Notes: a model not told the origin generated them from the sequence alone. Shown: positions 17,374 through 26,776, counted from the first letter of the stretch. The stretch is 60,544 bases of DNA from a candidate division WOR-3 bacterium (GCA_039801245.1 JBDRUF010000004.1:1-60544); one strand, 5' to 3'. A program made the numbers and translations.

Positions 17374-17845
17374 AATCCCTCATCCTTTCCCAGCCCTGCC
17401 GTGTTGCCTCATCCCGGTCTTTTTGATACCTTGGCATGGATTCGGCAACAAAACGGCGGTACCGTTCCGGCTCCCATATCAGAAAAAACCTGCCTGCGCC
17501 GGTAATAACAACCTCATTGTCAATCCCTGCCCATTCCCGCAGATGCTTTGGCAAAAGAATCCTGCCCTGAACATCTAAGGTCGCCTCACCTGCCTGGGAA
17601 TACAACAAAATGGAAAACCGCTGCGCCTCCTCAGTATGTTCAGGTTGATGACGCAGGACGCGGTCCTCGTAGTCATTCCATTCATTGTAGGGGTGGACTT
17701 CTATTGTTTGGAATCGTCCCGGGACGAATATAAAACTGTCTTCGTCCGGTCCGAGTTTCTTTCTGAATGCTACGGGGACCGCGAGCCTGCCCTTCGCATC
17801 AATCGTATACTCAAACTTACCAAAAAACCTGCCCTTTGCCAACAC
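17324..17845 (-). CDS. mraZ: Transcriptional regulator MraZ
   Basis: AbrB-like ring-forming DNA-binding protein that usually represses its own dcw operon. It shows the two tandem half-domains, each with a DxxGR core: YTIDAKGRLAVP near the N-terminus and ATLDVQGRILLP in the second half. GTG 17845 is preferred because GGAGGGG precedes it by about 6 nt, giving 173 residues; a GTG nine codons further upstream overlaps a possible operator. The tail after about residue 140 is longer than the usual 143-residue protein. It is the first gene of the dcw cluster. Confidence 0.93.
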   Translation of the reverse strand: MLAKGRFFGKFEYTIDAKGRLAVPVAFRKKLGPDEDSFIFVPGRFQTIEVHPYNEWNDYEDRVLRHQPEHTEEAQRFSILLYSQAGEATLDVQGRILLPKHLREWAGIDNEVVITGAGRFFLIWEPERYRRFVAESMPRYQKDRDEATRQGWERMRDFGSGSGDDRSCAGSGE

Positions 17846-17866
17846 CCTTCTACCCCTCCATCTTTT

Positions 17867-17893
17867 CCACACAAATCCACATATTTAACCACA
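17867..17893 (-). promoter_or_regulatory. Candidate MraZ operator: three TGTGG repeats
   Basis: On the minus strand TGTGG occurs at 17893-17889, 17881-17877 and 17871-17867 (periods 12 and 10), between the predicted promoter and the mraZ start. MraZ in E. coli and mycoplasmas binds tandem G-rich repeats spaced by about one helical turn upstream of its own gene, so autoregulation is a reasonable inference. The exact box differs from E. coli TGGG. Confidence 0.45.
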
Positions 17894-17910
17894 TATTCAT
17901 TTCTTTCATT

Positions 17911-17938
17911 ACTATATCCCCACCGAAGCCTTTGTCAA
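17911..17938 (-). promoter_or_regulatory. Promoter of the dcw cluster (mraZ)
   Basis: TTGACA (17938-17933), 16-bp spacer, TATAGT (17916-17911) on the minus strand. The 530-bp interval 17881-18412 also contains A+T-rich DNA, small hairpins (for example TCTGGC/GCCAGA near 18078-18095) and the divergent promoter at 18377; no gene was recognised in it. Confidence 0.7.
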
Positions 17939-18376
17939 GAAAAACTTTAATGAAATCAAAAATTGCTGGTGAAACATATTAACATATTGAATTACATATA
18001 CTTAACAAATATTTTCCCTATTGTATCGCATCATAAAATCAAAATTTTAATTTTCTATCTCTTTTAGGGGTGTTATTTCTGGCCGCTTCGCCAGAGGCTT
18101 AAGTTCCGAGCAACTGCTACCTTTTTAAAACAATTCCAAACAACCCTTAACTGGCTCCATTCCCTCCTGTAATATTTATCCGTTTTGGCAGATATTTTTA
18201 TTTCGCATCAGACCAGATTGGAAAACAATAGACTTAAACCACTTAAACCGCCGCTTTCGGCTTAAAACCGCACCAGTAACCTAATACCGGAGTGGTGGAG
18301 GGGACCATCCCTGGGTTCAAGCGTTCTCATCCGATTTTTGCTGTTAGTACAAAAGTATCATTTAACCCTTGTTTGC

Positions 18377-18407
18377 TTGACAGTTCACTTTCTCTGTCTA
18401 TTATAAT
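18377..18407 (+). promoter_or_regulatory. Promoter of the 18413-22266 operon
   Basis: TTGACA (18377-18382) and TATAAT (18402-18407) with a 19-bp spacer, or ATTATA (18400-18405) with 17 bp. The ATG at 18413 begins 5 nt after TATAAT and has no Shine-Dalgarno, so the mRNA is probably leaderless. Confidence 0.65.
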
Positions 18408-18412
18408 TCGGT

Positions 18413-19534
18413 ATGGCACATGCATATACACCAGGTTTGAAGGTTACCAGCCGGACCCACATCCGTAAGGTCCGGCGTTTGCCCCTGCCCGGCGAGACCC
18501 TTGTCCAAAAGGGACAGTCAGTAAAAGGAGATGATATTGTTGCCCGCACCCAAGTTCCGGGAAATGTGCAGACGGTAAATGTTGCTGGACTCTTAGGTGT
18601 CCCCCCCGAAGACATCCCCAATCTTATGGTTAAGAATGTTGGCGACCCAGTAAAAAAGGATGAGGTAATTGCCCGTTCCAAAGGTCTATTTGGTCTGTTC
18701 AAGAGCGAGGTGCGCGCGCCAGTAACCGGCACCATCGAAAGTGTCTCACCAGTAACAGGTCAGGTTATTCTCCGCGAACCACCCCAACCTGTCCAGGTTG
18801 ACGCCTATATTGAGGGTACAGTTGACGAGGTTATTGAACGGGAGGGGGTGGTCGTCGCCAATGATGTCAGCCTGGTGCAAGGGATATTTGGAGTGGGTGG
18901 CGAGACCCGCGGGGTATTGAAACTTATCGCCTCCTCGCCAGAGGAGGTTGTCACCCCTGAAAGGATAACCCCTGATTGCCAGGGCAAGGTTTTGATTGCG
19001 GGTGCACTCATCACCTATGAGGTTATTGAAAAGGCGCGGGCGGTTGGCGCCAGGGCGATTGTCGGCGGCGGGATTGAGGATTCAACCTTAAGAAAATTCT
19101 TGGGCTATGATATCGGTGTTGCCATCACCGGTTCAGAAAGAAAAGGCTTGACAGTAATCGTCACTGAAGGCTTTGGCAAAATGAGGATGGCGAAAAGGAC
19201 CTTTGAACTGCTCGCCTCTCTTGAAGGCAAGATGGCATCGGTAAACGGCGCCACCCAGATTCGTGCGGGTGTCATCCGCCCAGAGGTCATTGTCCCTTGC
19301 GACGGCACTGGCGGGGAGGCAAAACCTTCCCAGGCAGAAGGTGGGCTCTCCTTAGGTATGGCGGTGCGCATCATCCGCCAGCCCCACTTTGGCAAGATTG
19401 GCAAGGTTACCGCCCTGCCGATTGAACTCCAGACAATTGAGACCGAAGCCAAGGTGCGGGTCCTCGAGGTAGAACTGGAAACCGGTGAACGCATCCTTTT
19501 GCCTCGGGCTAATGTTGAGATAATTGAAGAATGA
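18413..19534 (+). CDS. Unrecognised protein with barrel-sandwich (lipoyl-like) and KOW-like parts
   Basis: A 373-residue soluble protein that I could not assign to a characterised family. Residues about 20-150 are beta-rich with motifs of sandwich-barrel-hybrid folds: LPGETLVQKGQSVKGDDIVA, then GDPVKKDEVIARSKGLFG and VRAPVTGTIESVSPVTGQV, like lipoyl/biotinyl or RnfC/RpoC insert domains, but without a lysine hairpin for lipoylation. The middle (about 190-290) is alpha/beta with a glycine-rich RAIVGGGIED. The C-terminus (HFGKIGKV, then VEIIEE at the end) resembles a KOW/translation-type beta barrel. There is no signal peptide. It overlaps the PorV/PorQ-like gene by 4 bp, so it may serve the envelope or that gene's regulation. 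Confidence 0.6.
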   Translation: MAHAYTPGLKVTSRTHIRKVRRLPLPGETLVQKGQSVKGDDIVARTQVPGNVQTVNVAGLLGVPPEDIPNLMVKNVGDPVKKDEVIARSKGLFGLFKSEVRAPVTGTIESVSPVTGQVILREPPQPVQVDAYIEGTVDEVIEREGVVVANDVSLVQGIFGVGGETRGVLKLIASSPEEVVTPERITPDCQGKVLIAGALITYEVIEKARAVGARAIVGGGIEDSTLRKFLGYDIGVAITGSERKGLTVIVTEGFGKMRMAKRTFELLASLEGKMASVNGATQIRAGVIRPEVIVPCDGTGGEAKPSQAEGGLSLGMAVRIIRQPHFGKIGKVTALPIELQTIETEAKVRVLEVELETGERILLPRANVEIIEE

Positions 19535-20430
19535 ACCGGCAACTATTTATTTTACCTATTGTCCTCTGCCTACTGTCCTCTGGTGCATCAGGTGCCCGCC
19601 AGGTTGGTTGCGCTTGGCTGCAAATCCCGGTCAGCGCCCGCGAGGCAGCGATGGCAGGCACCGGCACTGCAACTGGATTCGGTCCCCAGGCGGTTGCCTT
19701 TAATCCGGCAGCGAGCGCAGGAGTTTCGCCCTTTTCGGTCCAAGCCGGTTATACCAAGTGGCTTCTTGACACCCATCACCAAACAGTCTTTGCCTGTCGT
19801 GACCTCCGCCACTTTGTCCTCGGAATAGGTATTGTTACTTTTGCTAACGGCAGATTTGAGTATCGTGATGAAAGACCAACCGCAGAACCACGGGGAACAT
19901 TTTTCCCCCTTGACTTAACCGGCTATCTCAACCTTTCTCGACGCCTGGCACCTATTGCCGATTTCGGGATCAGTGGTCGTTACTTCTATTCCAAAATTAT
20001 GCAGAGTGAAGCCGCCGGGTTTGGTGGCGATATCGGCTGCCGGTTCTACCCAATCAAAAATCTGACACTTGGTACTGCTATTATTGACTTTGGCAAAACC
20101 ATGTCGTACAGCTACGAAATCTTCTGGCTGCCGACGCGGGCAAATATCGGCGCCGGTTACAACCTGCCGCTGGGAAGCCATCTGATAAACCTTGCTATTG
20201 ACTGCTCCTACCTATTTTACACTAAGAAACTTAACTACGCCCTTGGAACCGAATTTACCCTCGCAGATATAATCTCCTTCCGCGCCGGTTACAACTTCAC
20301 AAACAGAACCAATAATCTCAACTTCGGTCTGGGTATCAGCCGGGGACTTTTCCACCTTGACTATGCGTTCTCGCCACTGGGCTTCAACCTCGGTTCGGCT
20401 CATCGCATCACCCTCGGTTTCGGCTACTAA
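19531..20430 (+). CDS. PorV/PorQ-family outer membrane protein
   Basis: A 299-residue predicted outer membrane beta-barrel. A signal peptide (about 1-21, ending SGA) is followed by the family's typical N-terminal stretch WLQIPVSAREAAMAGTGTA and FNPAASAG, then alternating amphipathic strands and a terminal GFGY, as in many barrel proteins. In type IX secretion PorV shuttles substrates to the PorU sortase; other family members are uncharacterised. A second, longer family member lies at 42493-43608 beside porU, so this copy may serve another role. Confidence 0.75.
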   Translation: MNRQLFILPIVLCLLSSGASGARQVGCAWLQIPVSAREAAMAGTGTATGFGPQAVAFNPAASAGVSPFSVQAGYTKWLLDTHHQTVFACRDLRHFVLGIGIVTFANGRFEYRDERPTAEPRGTFFPLDLTGYLNLSRRLAPIADFGISGRYFYSKIMQSEAAGFGGDIGCRFYPIKNLTLGTAIIDFGKTMSYSYEIFWLPTRANIGAGYNLPLGSHLINLAIDCSYLFYTKKLNYALGTEFTLADIISFRAGYNFTNRTNNLNFGLGISRGLFHLDYAFSPLGFNLGSAHRITLGFGY

Positions 20431-20435
20431 ACTTT

Positions 20436-21389
20436 ATGCCCTCTGCCCCTTCTCCAGGCTGGCTCGATTTTGAGCAGCCGTTGGTGGAACTCCTTGACCG
20501 TTTAGAAGAGGTGACCGCCATTGGTGCCCAACAGGAAATAGCACGCCTCCAGAGGCAGATTGAAGAACTGAAGGTTAAACTTTACTCCAATCTCACACCT
20601 TGGCAGCGGGTCCAACTCGCCCGCCATCCTCGGCGCCCCTATACCCTTGACTATATTGAAAGGATGGTTACCGAATTCGTTGAACTGCATGGTGACCGTA
20701 CCTTTGGCGATGACCCAGCAATTGTCGCCGGCCTGGGCAAGATTGACGACATCCCATTCGCAATTATCGGTCACCAGAAGGGTAGGGATACAAAAGAGAA
20801 ACTGGCGCGTAACTTCGGCATGCCACATCCTGAAGGCTATCGCAAGGCCCTCCGGGTTATGGAACTGGCTGCTCGCTACAATGTCCCTATACTATCACTT
20901 GTTGATACACCAGGGGCATATCCTGGTGTGGGTGCTGAGGAACGGGGCCAAGCAGAGGCAATCGCCCGCAACCTGCGAGAGATGGCGCTCCTGGAGGTAC
21001 CGATTATTGTTGTCGTCACCGGGGAAGGTGGCTCTGGTGGTGCACTGGCAATTGCGGTTGGTGACCGCATTCTGATGCAGGAAAATGCGGTCTATTCGGT
21101 CATTTCTCCTGAAGGCTGCGCCGCCATCCTCTGGCGTGACGGGTCAAAAGCTGAGGAGGCGGCAAGGGTTTTGAAACTCACCGCCCCTGACCTCCTTTCT
21201 CTCGGGGTGATTGATGAAATTGTCCCTGAACCACCTGGAGGCGCCCATCAGGACCCGGACGAGGCGGCACGACTTCTAAAAAAAGCGGTCCTTGCCAACT
21301 ATTATGTCTTAAATACCCTGCCTGGTGATGAACTGGTCGCCCGCCGGATAGCAAAATTCAATCGCATCGGTGTATTTGGGGAATCTTAA
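20436..21389 (+). CDS. accA: Acetyl-CoA carboxylase carboxyltransferase subunit alpha
   Basis: With AccD transfers the carboxyl group from biotin-BCCP to acetyl-CoA for fatty-acid synthesis. At 317 residues it shows the N-terminal coiled-coil helix (EIARLQRQIEELK), the LARHPRRPYTLDYI motif, HGDRTFGDD, and the crotonase-core stretches GHQKGRDTKEK, FGMPHPEGYRKA, DTPGAYPG, GEGGSGGALAI and SPEGCAAILW. No accD adjoins. The start codon follows the previous stop by 5 nt without a ribosome-binding site, so translation may depend on coupling. Confidence 0.95.
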   Translation: MPSAPSPGWLDFEQPLVELLDRLEEVTAIGAQQEIARLQRQIEELKVKLYSNLTPWQRVQLARHPRRPYTLDYIERMVTEFVELHGDRTFGDDPAIVAGLGKIDDIPFAIIGHQKGRDTKEKLARNFGMPHPEGYRKALRVMELAARYNVPILSLVDTPGAYPGVGAEERGQAEAIARNLREMALLEVPIIVVVTGEGGSGGALAIAVGDRILMQENAVYSVISPEGCAAILWRDGSKAEEAARVLKLTAPDLLSLGVIDEIVPEPPGGAHQDPDEAARLLKKAVLANYYVLNTLPGDELVARRIAKFNRIGVFGES

Positions 21390-21390
21390 A

Positions 21391-22266
21391 GTGTCCGAGA
21401 AAGAATCCTTTCGTGCCGGTTATGTGGCAATTATCGGACGACCAAACGCCGGCAAATCCACTCTCCTTAATCGCCTCTTAGGTCAACGCCTCGCCATCGT
21501 CACCCCCAAACCCCAAACAACCCGTCATCGCGTCCTCGGCATCCTCAATGGCAACGGTTATCAGATGCTTCTCCTTGACACACCCGGAATCCTTGACCCC
21601 AAGTATGTGCTCCAGGAGATGATGAAAAAAGAGATTCAAAAGGCGCTTGCAGATGCCGATGTCATCCTCCTTCTCATTGACGCCACTGAACCTGTATACG
21701 AAGACTTAATGATATTTGAACCCGAAAAAGGGGCCATCGCCATTAACAAGATTGATGCCATCCCGAAAAAAAATCTTCTCCCGATTGCCGAACGCTGCGC
21801 AAAAGCAGGCTTTGACAAGATATTTATGATTTCTGCCCTCACCGGTGAAGGCGTTGAAGACCTGAAAAATGGACTAATTGAACTCCTGCCCCAGGCACCA
21901 CCGTTTTACCCGCTGAATACAATTTCCGATCGCCCGGAGCGCTTCTTTGTTGCCGAACTCATCCGGGAGGCAATCTTTAACCGCTATGGTGCTGAGGTTC
22001 CCTACTCAACCACAGTGGAAATTGAAGAGTTCAAGGAAAGACCGGGCAAAAAGGACTACATACGGGCGGTAATCTATGTTGAACGCGAATCACAGAAGGC
22101 GATTCTAATTGGTGAAGAAGGCAAAGCACTTAAAAAGGTGGGCGAAATTGCCCGGAAATCAATTGAACAGTTCTTAGCCAGACCGGTCTACTTGGAACTG
22201 TGGGTCAAAGTTTCGAAGGACTGGCGTAAGAACGAATCTTTTATCCGCAGAACCGTTTACGGCTGA
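21391..22266 (+). CDS. era: GTPase Era
   Basis: Essential GTPase and RNA chaperone that binds the 3' end of 16S rRNA during 30S maturation. G1 is GRPNAGKS, G2 is in KPQTTRHRV, G3 is DTPG, G4 is NKID, and the C-terminal KH domain includes the IGEEGKALKKVGEIARK loop. GTG 21391 with an upstream GGGGA is preferred (291 residues); a GTG seven codons earlier overlaps accA. The 3' end overlaps the convergent epimerase gene by 10 bp. Confidence 0.95.
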   Translation: MSEKESFRAGYVAIIGRPNAGKSTLLNRLLGQRLAIVTPKPQTTRHRVLGILNGNGYQMLLLDTPGILDPKYVLQEMMKKEIQKALADADVILLLIDATEPVYEDLMIFEPEKGAIAINKIDAIPKKNLLPIAERCAKAGFDKIFMISALTGEGVEDLKNGLIELLPQAPPFYPLNTISDRPERFFVAELIREAIFNRYGAEVPYSTTVEIEEFKERPGKKDYIRAVIYVERESQKAILIGEEGKALKKVGEIARKSIEQFLARPVYLELWVKVSKDWRKNESFIRRTVYG

Positions 22267-22670
22267 TGCCTTGGTGGCTGACTTAACTCAATCAAAACCC
22301 CACCGGTTGATTTCGGGTGGATAAAGAAGGCTTTTGTGCCGCCGGCACCTTTTTGCGGTTCAGGGTCAACAATTTTCACACCCGCTGCCTTCAGCCGCCT
22401 AAACTCTTCGTCAATATCATCAACCTCAAAACAGATGTGATGCAGTCCGGGACCGCGCTCGGATAAAAATTTCGCCACCGGTGCATCCGGTGCATCCGGC
22501 TGAACAAACTCTATCTTTGTCTCCCCAATCTGAATGAAACCGACCGTGACTCTCCGATGAGGAACAGTTTCCCTACCCTCCAGTTTCAACCCAAGGTTTT
22601 CGGCATAAAAATTTGCTGCTTCATCAATATTGTTTACGGCAATCGCAATATGAGCAACCTTTTTAATCAT
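22257..22670 (-). CDS. mce: Methylmalonyl-CoA epimerase
   Basis: A 137-residue vicinal-oxygen-chelate enzyme interconverting (R)- and (S)-methylmalonyl-CoA. Visible are two beta-alpha-beta-beta-beta halves, metal-ligand histidines in VAHIAIAV and LHHICFEVDD, and a final glutamate ligand in GVLIELSQP. The gene lies 11 nt downstream of the mutase gene and completes the propionyl-CoA/succinyl-CoA interconversion steps found in this operon. Confidence 0.93.
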   Translation of the reverse strand: MIKKVAHIAIAVNNIDEAANFYAENLGLKLEGRETVPHRRVTVGFIQIGETKIEFVQPDAPDAPVAKFLSERGPGLHHICFEVDDIDEEFRRLKAAGVKIVDPEPQKGAGGTKAFFIHPKSTGGVLIELSQPPRHQP

Positions 22671-22681
22671 AATAAAACCTC

Positions 22682-24346
22682 CTATCCCCTTATCCGGTCA
22701 TACTCACCAAATACGCTTCTTAAGGCATCGCTGATTTCCCCTAAGGTTGCGCCCGTGCGCACCGCCTCAACAATCACTGGCATCATATTATTATCGCCTC
22801 TCGCAGTCTCTTTCACCGCCGATAGCACCCTTTCAACCGCAGCATTGTCCCGATTTGCCCGATAATGGCTGAGTTCTTCTTTGCGCCTGCTCGCCAGCCC
22901 TTCATCCACCTTCAAAAGTTTCAACTTCGGCTCAGCCGCATCGCAAAAACGGTTAACACCGACAACTATCCGCTCTCCCTTTTCCACCTCCTGCTGATAC
23001 CGATATGCGCTTTCCGCAATTCTTTCTTGAACAAACCCCTGTTCAATCGCCTTCACCGCACCTCCCCGTCTTTCAATCTCATCAATCAGCGCCCGCGCCC
23101 TTTTTTCAATCTCATCGGTCAGGCTCTCAACAAAATAGGAGCCTGCAAGCGGGTCAACGGTATCACCAATCCCGGTTTCATATGCTAAAATCTGCTGGGT
23201 GCGCAGGGCAATCGTCACTGACTCCTCGGTCGGCAATGAGAGCGCCTCATCCCGCGAATTGGTATGCAGACTCTGGGTCCCGCCTAAAACTGCTGCCAAA
23301 GCCTGATATGCCACCCGGATAATGTTATTCTCCGGCTGCTGCGCGGTCAGGGTGACACCACCAGTCTGGGTGTGAAAGCGCAACTTGCACGAGTCATCAG
23401 CGGCATTGAACCGCTCACGCAAAAGTTTTGCCCAGAGCCTTCTTGCCGCCCGGAACTTTGCCACCTCCTCAAGGATATTGGAATGCGCGGCAAAGAAGAA
23501 AGAAAGCCGCGGCGCAAATCTGTCAACCTCAAGCCCACGCTCCTTAGCCGCCTGCACATACTCCAGCCCGTTAGCCAAAGTGAACGCCACCTCTTCAACC
23601 GCGGTCGCCCCTGCCTCGCGGATGTGGTACCCAGAAATGGATATCGTATTCCACTTCGGCACCTCCTTTGCGCACCAGGCAATGATGTCTGTCACCAGGC
23701 GCAAAGACTCCCTTGGCGGAAAGATGTATGTTCCCCTTGCCACATACTCCTTCAGGATGTCATTCTGAATCGTGCCCTGCAGTTTTGAAAACTCCACCCC
23801 TTGTCTTTCCGCAACAACGCAATACATCGCCAGGACAATTGCCGCAGTTGCATTTATTGTCATTGATGTGGAAACCTTATCCAAAGGAATACCTGCAAAA
23901 AGCCTTTCCATATCCTTTAATGTGGAAATCGCAACCCCAACCTTGCCCACCTCACCCTTTGCCCAGGGGCTGTCAGAGTCATAACCCATCTGCGTTGGTA
24001 AATCAAAAGCCACTGAAAGCCCGGTCTGACCCTGTTTTAAAAGATAGTGGTAGCGGGCGTTGGTCTCCTCTGCTGAACCGAAGCCCGCATACTGGCGCAT
24101 TGTCCAGAACCTTGAGCGATACATTGTCGGTTGCACCCCGCGGGTAAAGGGAAAATTTCCAGGCATACCCACTTTCTCAATATAACTCCCCTCCTCCTGG
24201 TCAAGCGGTGTATAAACCCGTTTAACTGGGATTCCGGAAACGGTCTTGAACTCATCGCTCCTCTCGGGCATTTTTTTCAGCGCCGGCTCAACCGTCTCCT
24301 TTTCCCAGCGCTCAATCTCCTCTCTTAACCTTTCCTTCTCATCCAT
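22682..24346 (-). CDS. Methylmalonyl-CoA mutase, catalytic (N-terminal) subunit
   Basis: A 554-residue B12-dependent mutase TIM-barrel subunit. Family stretches are [61 protein letters not shown], and [13 protein letters not shown]. The protein ends after the catalytic domain: the DxHxxG cobalamin-binding domain is missing, so a separate small subunit must be encoded elsewhere, as in archaea and many anaerobes. Assignment to methylmalonyl-CoA rather than isobutyryl-CoA rests on the neighbouring epimerase and carboxyltransferase. It runs with those genes in one operon with gaps of 3-11 nt. Confidence 0.92.
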   Translation of the reverse strand: MDEKERLREEIERWEKETVEPALKKMPERSDEFKTVSGIPVKRVYTPLDQEEGSYIEKVGMPGNFPFTRGVQPTMYRSRFWTMRQYAGFGSAEETNARYHYLLKQGQTGLSVAFDLPTQMGYDSDSPWAKGEVGKVGVAISTLKDMERLFAGIPLDKVSTSMTINATAAIVLAMYCVVAERQGVEFSKLQGTIQNDILKEYVARGTYIFPPRESLRLVTDIIAWCAKEVPKWNTISISGYHIREAGATAVEEVAFTLANGLEYVQAAKERGLEVDRFAPRLSFFFAAHSNILEEVAKFRAARRLWAKLLRERFNAADDSCKLRFHTQTGGVTLTAQQPENNIIRVAYQALAAVLGGTQSLHTNSRDEALSLPTEESVTIALRTQQILAYETGIGDTVDPLAGSYFVESLTDEIEKRARALIDEIERRGGAVKAIEQGFVQERIAESAYRYQQEVEKGERIVVGVNRFCDAAEPKLKLLKVDEGLASRRKEELSHYRANRDNAAVERVLSAVKETARGDNNMMPVIVEAVRTGATLGEISDALRSVFGEYDRIRG

Positions 24347-24349
24347 ATT

Positions 24350-25903
24350 TTACAAAGGAATGCAGCCGTGCTTTTTCCACGGATTGGTCAAAACCTTATT
24401 CTCTAAAATCCTCAGGCTCTGAATAATCTTTCTCCGCGTCTCCTTGAACTCAATCACCTCATCCACATAACCCAATTCTGCCGCCTTAAAGGGATTGCCA
24501 AACTTCTTCTCATACTCAGAAACCAGTTTTCGCCTTGTCCCCTCCGGGTCAGAAGACTCGGCAATCTCCTTGCGAAAGATGATATTCACCGCCCCTTCTG
24601 AACCCATCACCGCAATCTCTGCTGTTGGCCAGGCAAAGTTAAAGTCACCCCGGATATGCTTTGACGACATCACATCATAAGCACCGCCATAAGCCTTGCG
24701 CGTAATCACCGTCACTTTCGGCACCGTTGCCTCGCAATAGGCATAGAGTAGTTTTGCACCGTGCCTGATGATGCCGCCATACTCCTGACCGGTTCCGGGC
24801 AGAAAACCGGGCACATCCACAAAGGTAACTATCGGGATATTAAAGGCATCGCAGAACCGCACAAACCTTGCCCCCTTTACCGAGGCGTCAATATCAAGAC
24901 AACCGGCAAGAAACTTCGGCTGATTCGCCACAATCCCAACAACCTGCCCGTCCATCCTTGCAAAACCGATGATGATATTCTTTGCCCAGTGCTGTTGCAC
25001 CTCAAAAAAACTCCCGGTATCAACAACCCTTAAAATCACCTGCAGCATATCATAGGGCTTGCGCGGGTCATCAGGCATAATCTCCTCAATCCCATCAACA
25101 TCCCTTTCCGGCAAATCCCTTGGCTCAACCCTTGGCGGCCTCTCCCTATTATTCTGCGGCAGATAACCCATCAACCTCCTGATGCGCAAGAGCAAATCCT
25201 TATCATCAATGTCCTTGAAATGGGCAACCCCGGAAACCGCATTGTGCGTATCCGCACCACCCAACTTCTCCTTTGTCACCTCCTCCTTTGTAACCGCCTT
25301 GATTACCTCAGGACCGGTGATGAACATATAACTTGTCCTTTCAGTCATAAAGATAAAATCGGTCAGTGCCGGCGAATAAACCGCACCACCGGCGCACGGA
25401 CCCATAATCGCCGAAATCTGCGGAATCACACCTGAAGCCAGGGTATTGCGCAGAAAGATGTCAGCATAACCGCCCAGACTCACCACCCCCTCCTGAATCC
25501 TTGCCCCACCCGAATCGTTCAACCCTATTACCGGCATCCCGACCTTCATCGCCAAGTCCATAATCTTGCAAACCTTCTCGGCAAAAACCTTAGAAAGCGT
25601 GCCACCAAAAACGGTAAAATCCTGGGAAAAAACCGCCACCGGTCTGCCGTTAATTTTGCCGTAGCCGGTAACAACCGCATCACCAAAAAACTTCTTCTTC
25701 TCCATCCCGAAATCGGTGCAGTCGTGGACCCGGAGCCGGTCAAGTTCAACAAAACTTCCCTTATCCAGGAGAATCTCCAGCCGCTCCCGCGCGCTCAGTT
25801 TCCCCTCCTCATGCTGCTTCTTAATCCGCTCCTCTCCCCCGCCCAAAAGCGCCTCCTGATTCCGCCGCGCCAGTTCCTTTCTCACATCATCAAGATGGGA
25901 CAT
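24350..25903 (-). CDS. Propionyl-CoA carboxylase-type carboxyltransferase (beta chain)
   Basis: A 517-residue biotin-dependent carboxyltransferase with the two crotonase-like halves. Motifs include [20 protein letters not shown] at the N-terminus, [71 protein letters not shown] and [12 protein letters not shown]. It may carboxylate propionyl-CoA or act in methylmalonyl-CoA decarboxylation or transcarboxylation; biotin carrier and carboxylase partners are not in the window. It is the first gene of the minus-strand operon with mutase and epimerase. The ATG has no obvious Shine-Dalgarno. Confidence 0.92.
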   Translation of the reverse strand: MSHLDDVRKELARRNQEALLGGGEERIKKQHEEGKLSARERLEILLDKGSFVELDRLRVHDCTDFGMEKKKFFGDAVVTGYGKINGRPVAVFSQDFTVFGGTLSKVFAEKVCKIMDLAMKVGMPVIGLNDSGGARIQEGVVSLGGYADIFLRNTLASGVIPQISAIMGPCAGGAVYSPALTDFIFMTERTSYMFITGPEVIKAVTKEEVTKEKLGGADTHNAVSGVAHFKDIDDKDLLLRIRRLMGYLPQNNRERPPRVEPRDLPERDVDGIEEIMPDDPRKPYDMLQVILRVVDTGSFFEVQQHWAKNIIIGFARMDGQVVGIVANQPKFLAGCLDIDASVKGARFVRFCDAFNIPIVTFVDVPGFLPGTGQEYGGIIRHGAKLLYAYCEATVPKVTVITRKAYGGAYDVMSSKHIRGDFNFAWPTAEIAVMGSEGAVNIIFRKEIAESSDPEGTRRKLVSEYEKKFGNPFKAAELGYVDEVIEFKETRRKIIQSLRILENKVLTNPWKKHGCIPL

Positions 25904-25931
25904 AAAATCTATCTAATTAAAATTCTTTCTT

Positions 25932-26765
25932 TCATTTTGTTATCAGCAATACCTTACTAACCGCAGTATATGTCTTTCTCCCAAATGTGAAGACAATCTC
26001 GTCTTTTGCTGAAACCTTCTCCCTTTCAAAGAAATCGTCAATCTGTCGGAACACAAGCGGAAAATTTCGCTTCAACTCCCAGCTCTTTTCTGGGTTCTCT
26101 TTATCTAACAGTACTACAAATAACCTGTTATCTGCTCCAAATCTCTGTGCCCCTTGATGCTCATACATCCAGACCGCTAAATCCGTCGGGTTCCTTATCG
26201 CCTCTGCTGGTTCGTATTCTCTTGGTAAATATGTTACCTTTAAATCAAATGGCTGTCCATCAAAGAAAATATCAACTCCCTTTATGTTCTTGATGGTGGG
26301 AATAATTTTTTTATGAGTACTTATGTGTTCCTCAATTAATACTGTGGTCCAGTGGTTAAACCAAGTGCAGATTACATAGTTAGTAACATCCTGATGAAGA
26401 CGCGCACGAACACTATCTAATAACTCCTCATATCGCACAATTCTGCGGACATATTCAGTTTGTATTTTCTGGTCTAATTGCCCCTGAACCACGCCCCAAG
26501 AAAATGTTTGAACTTTTAGCAATTCTTTCTTTAAGTCTTCATCAGAAATAATCGCTCTCCGCTCCTGAATTCTCTCGCTATATTTTAGTTTTATAAATTC
26601 ATCAATTACTTTTTCATTTATGTGCTTTTCTAAAATCCTCTTAACAATCTCCGCTGCAGAACCAGTGTTAGAAATACCCAAATTTAATGCAAGTGTTTTT
26701 AATTGTATGAGCGGAATGCAACTTAACTTCAACTTCAAAACCTCTTTTTGACTTAATAATGGCAT
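25932..26765 (-). CDS. Putative type II restriction endonuclease (SAP-like plus PD-(D/E)XK)
   Basis: A 277-residue protein with no close relative that I recognise. Residues about 15-48 (LIQLKTLALNLGISNTGSAA and IVKRILE) fit a SAP-type DNA-binding helix-loop-helix. The region GVDIFFDGQPFDLKVTY has the spacing of a PD-(D/E)XK core, Asp165 then Asp174-x-Lys176, preceded by a helix with Glu145/Glu146. It lies 11 nt downstream of a DNA methyltransferase on the same strand, and both are more A+T rich than their neighbours. These points suggest a restriction-modification pair acquired by transfer. Nuclease activity and recognition site are inferences. Confidence 0.65.
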   Translation of the reverse strand: MPLLSQKEVLKLKLSCIPLIQLKTLALNLGISNTGSAAEIVKRILEKHINEKVIDEFIKLKYSERIQERRAIISDEDLKKELLKVQTFSWGVVQGQLDQKIQTEYVRRIVRYEELLDSVRARLHQDVTNYVICTWFNHWTTVLIEEHISTHKKIIPTIKNIKGVDIFFDGQPFDLKVTYLPREYEPAEAIRNPTDLAVWMYEHQGAQRFGADNRLFVVLLDKENPEKSWELKRNFPLVFRQIDDFFEREKVSAKDEIVFTFGRKTYTAVSKVLLITK

Positions 26766-26776
26766 AATTTTGTCTC

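Noticed and set aside
18286-18340. tRNA-like segment with GGTTCAAGC
   Set aside because: A T-loop-like string is present but acceptor, D and anticodon stems cannot be paired into a cloverleaf.
24350-25903. Carboxyltransferase as AccD partner of AccA
   Set aside because: Motifs are of the propionyl-CoA carboxylase beta type and it is cotranscribed with mutase and epimerase; AccD has an N-terminal zinc finger that is absent here.
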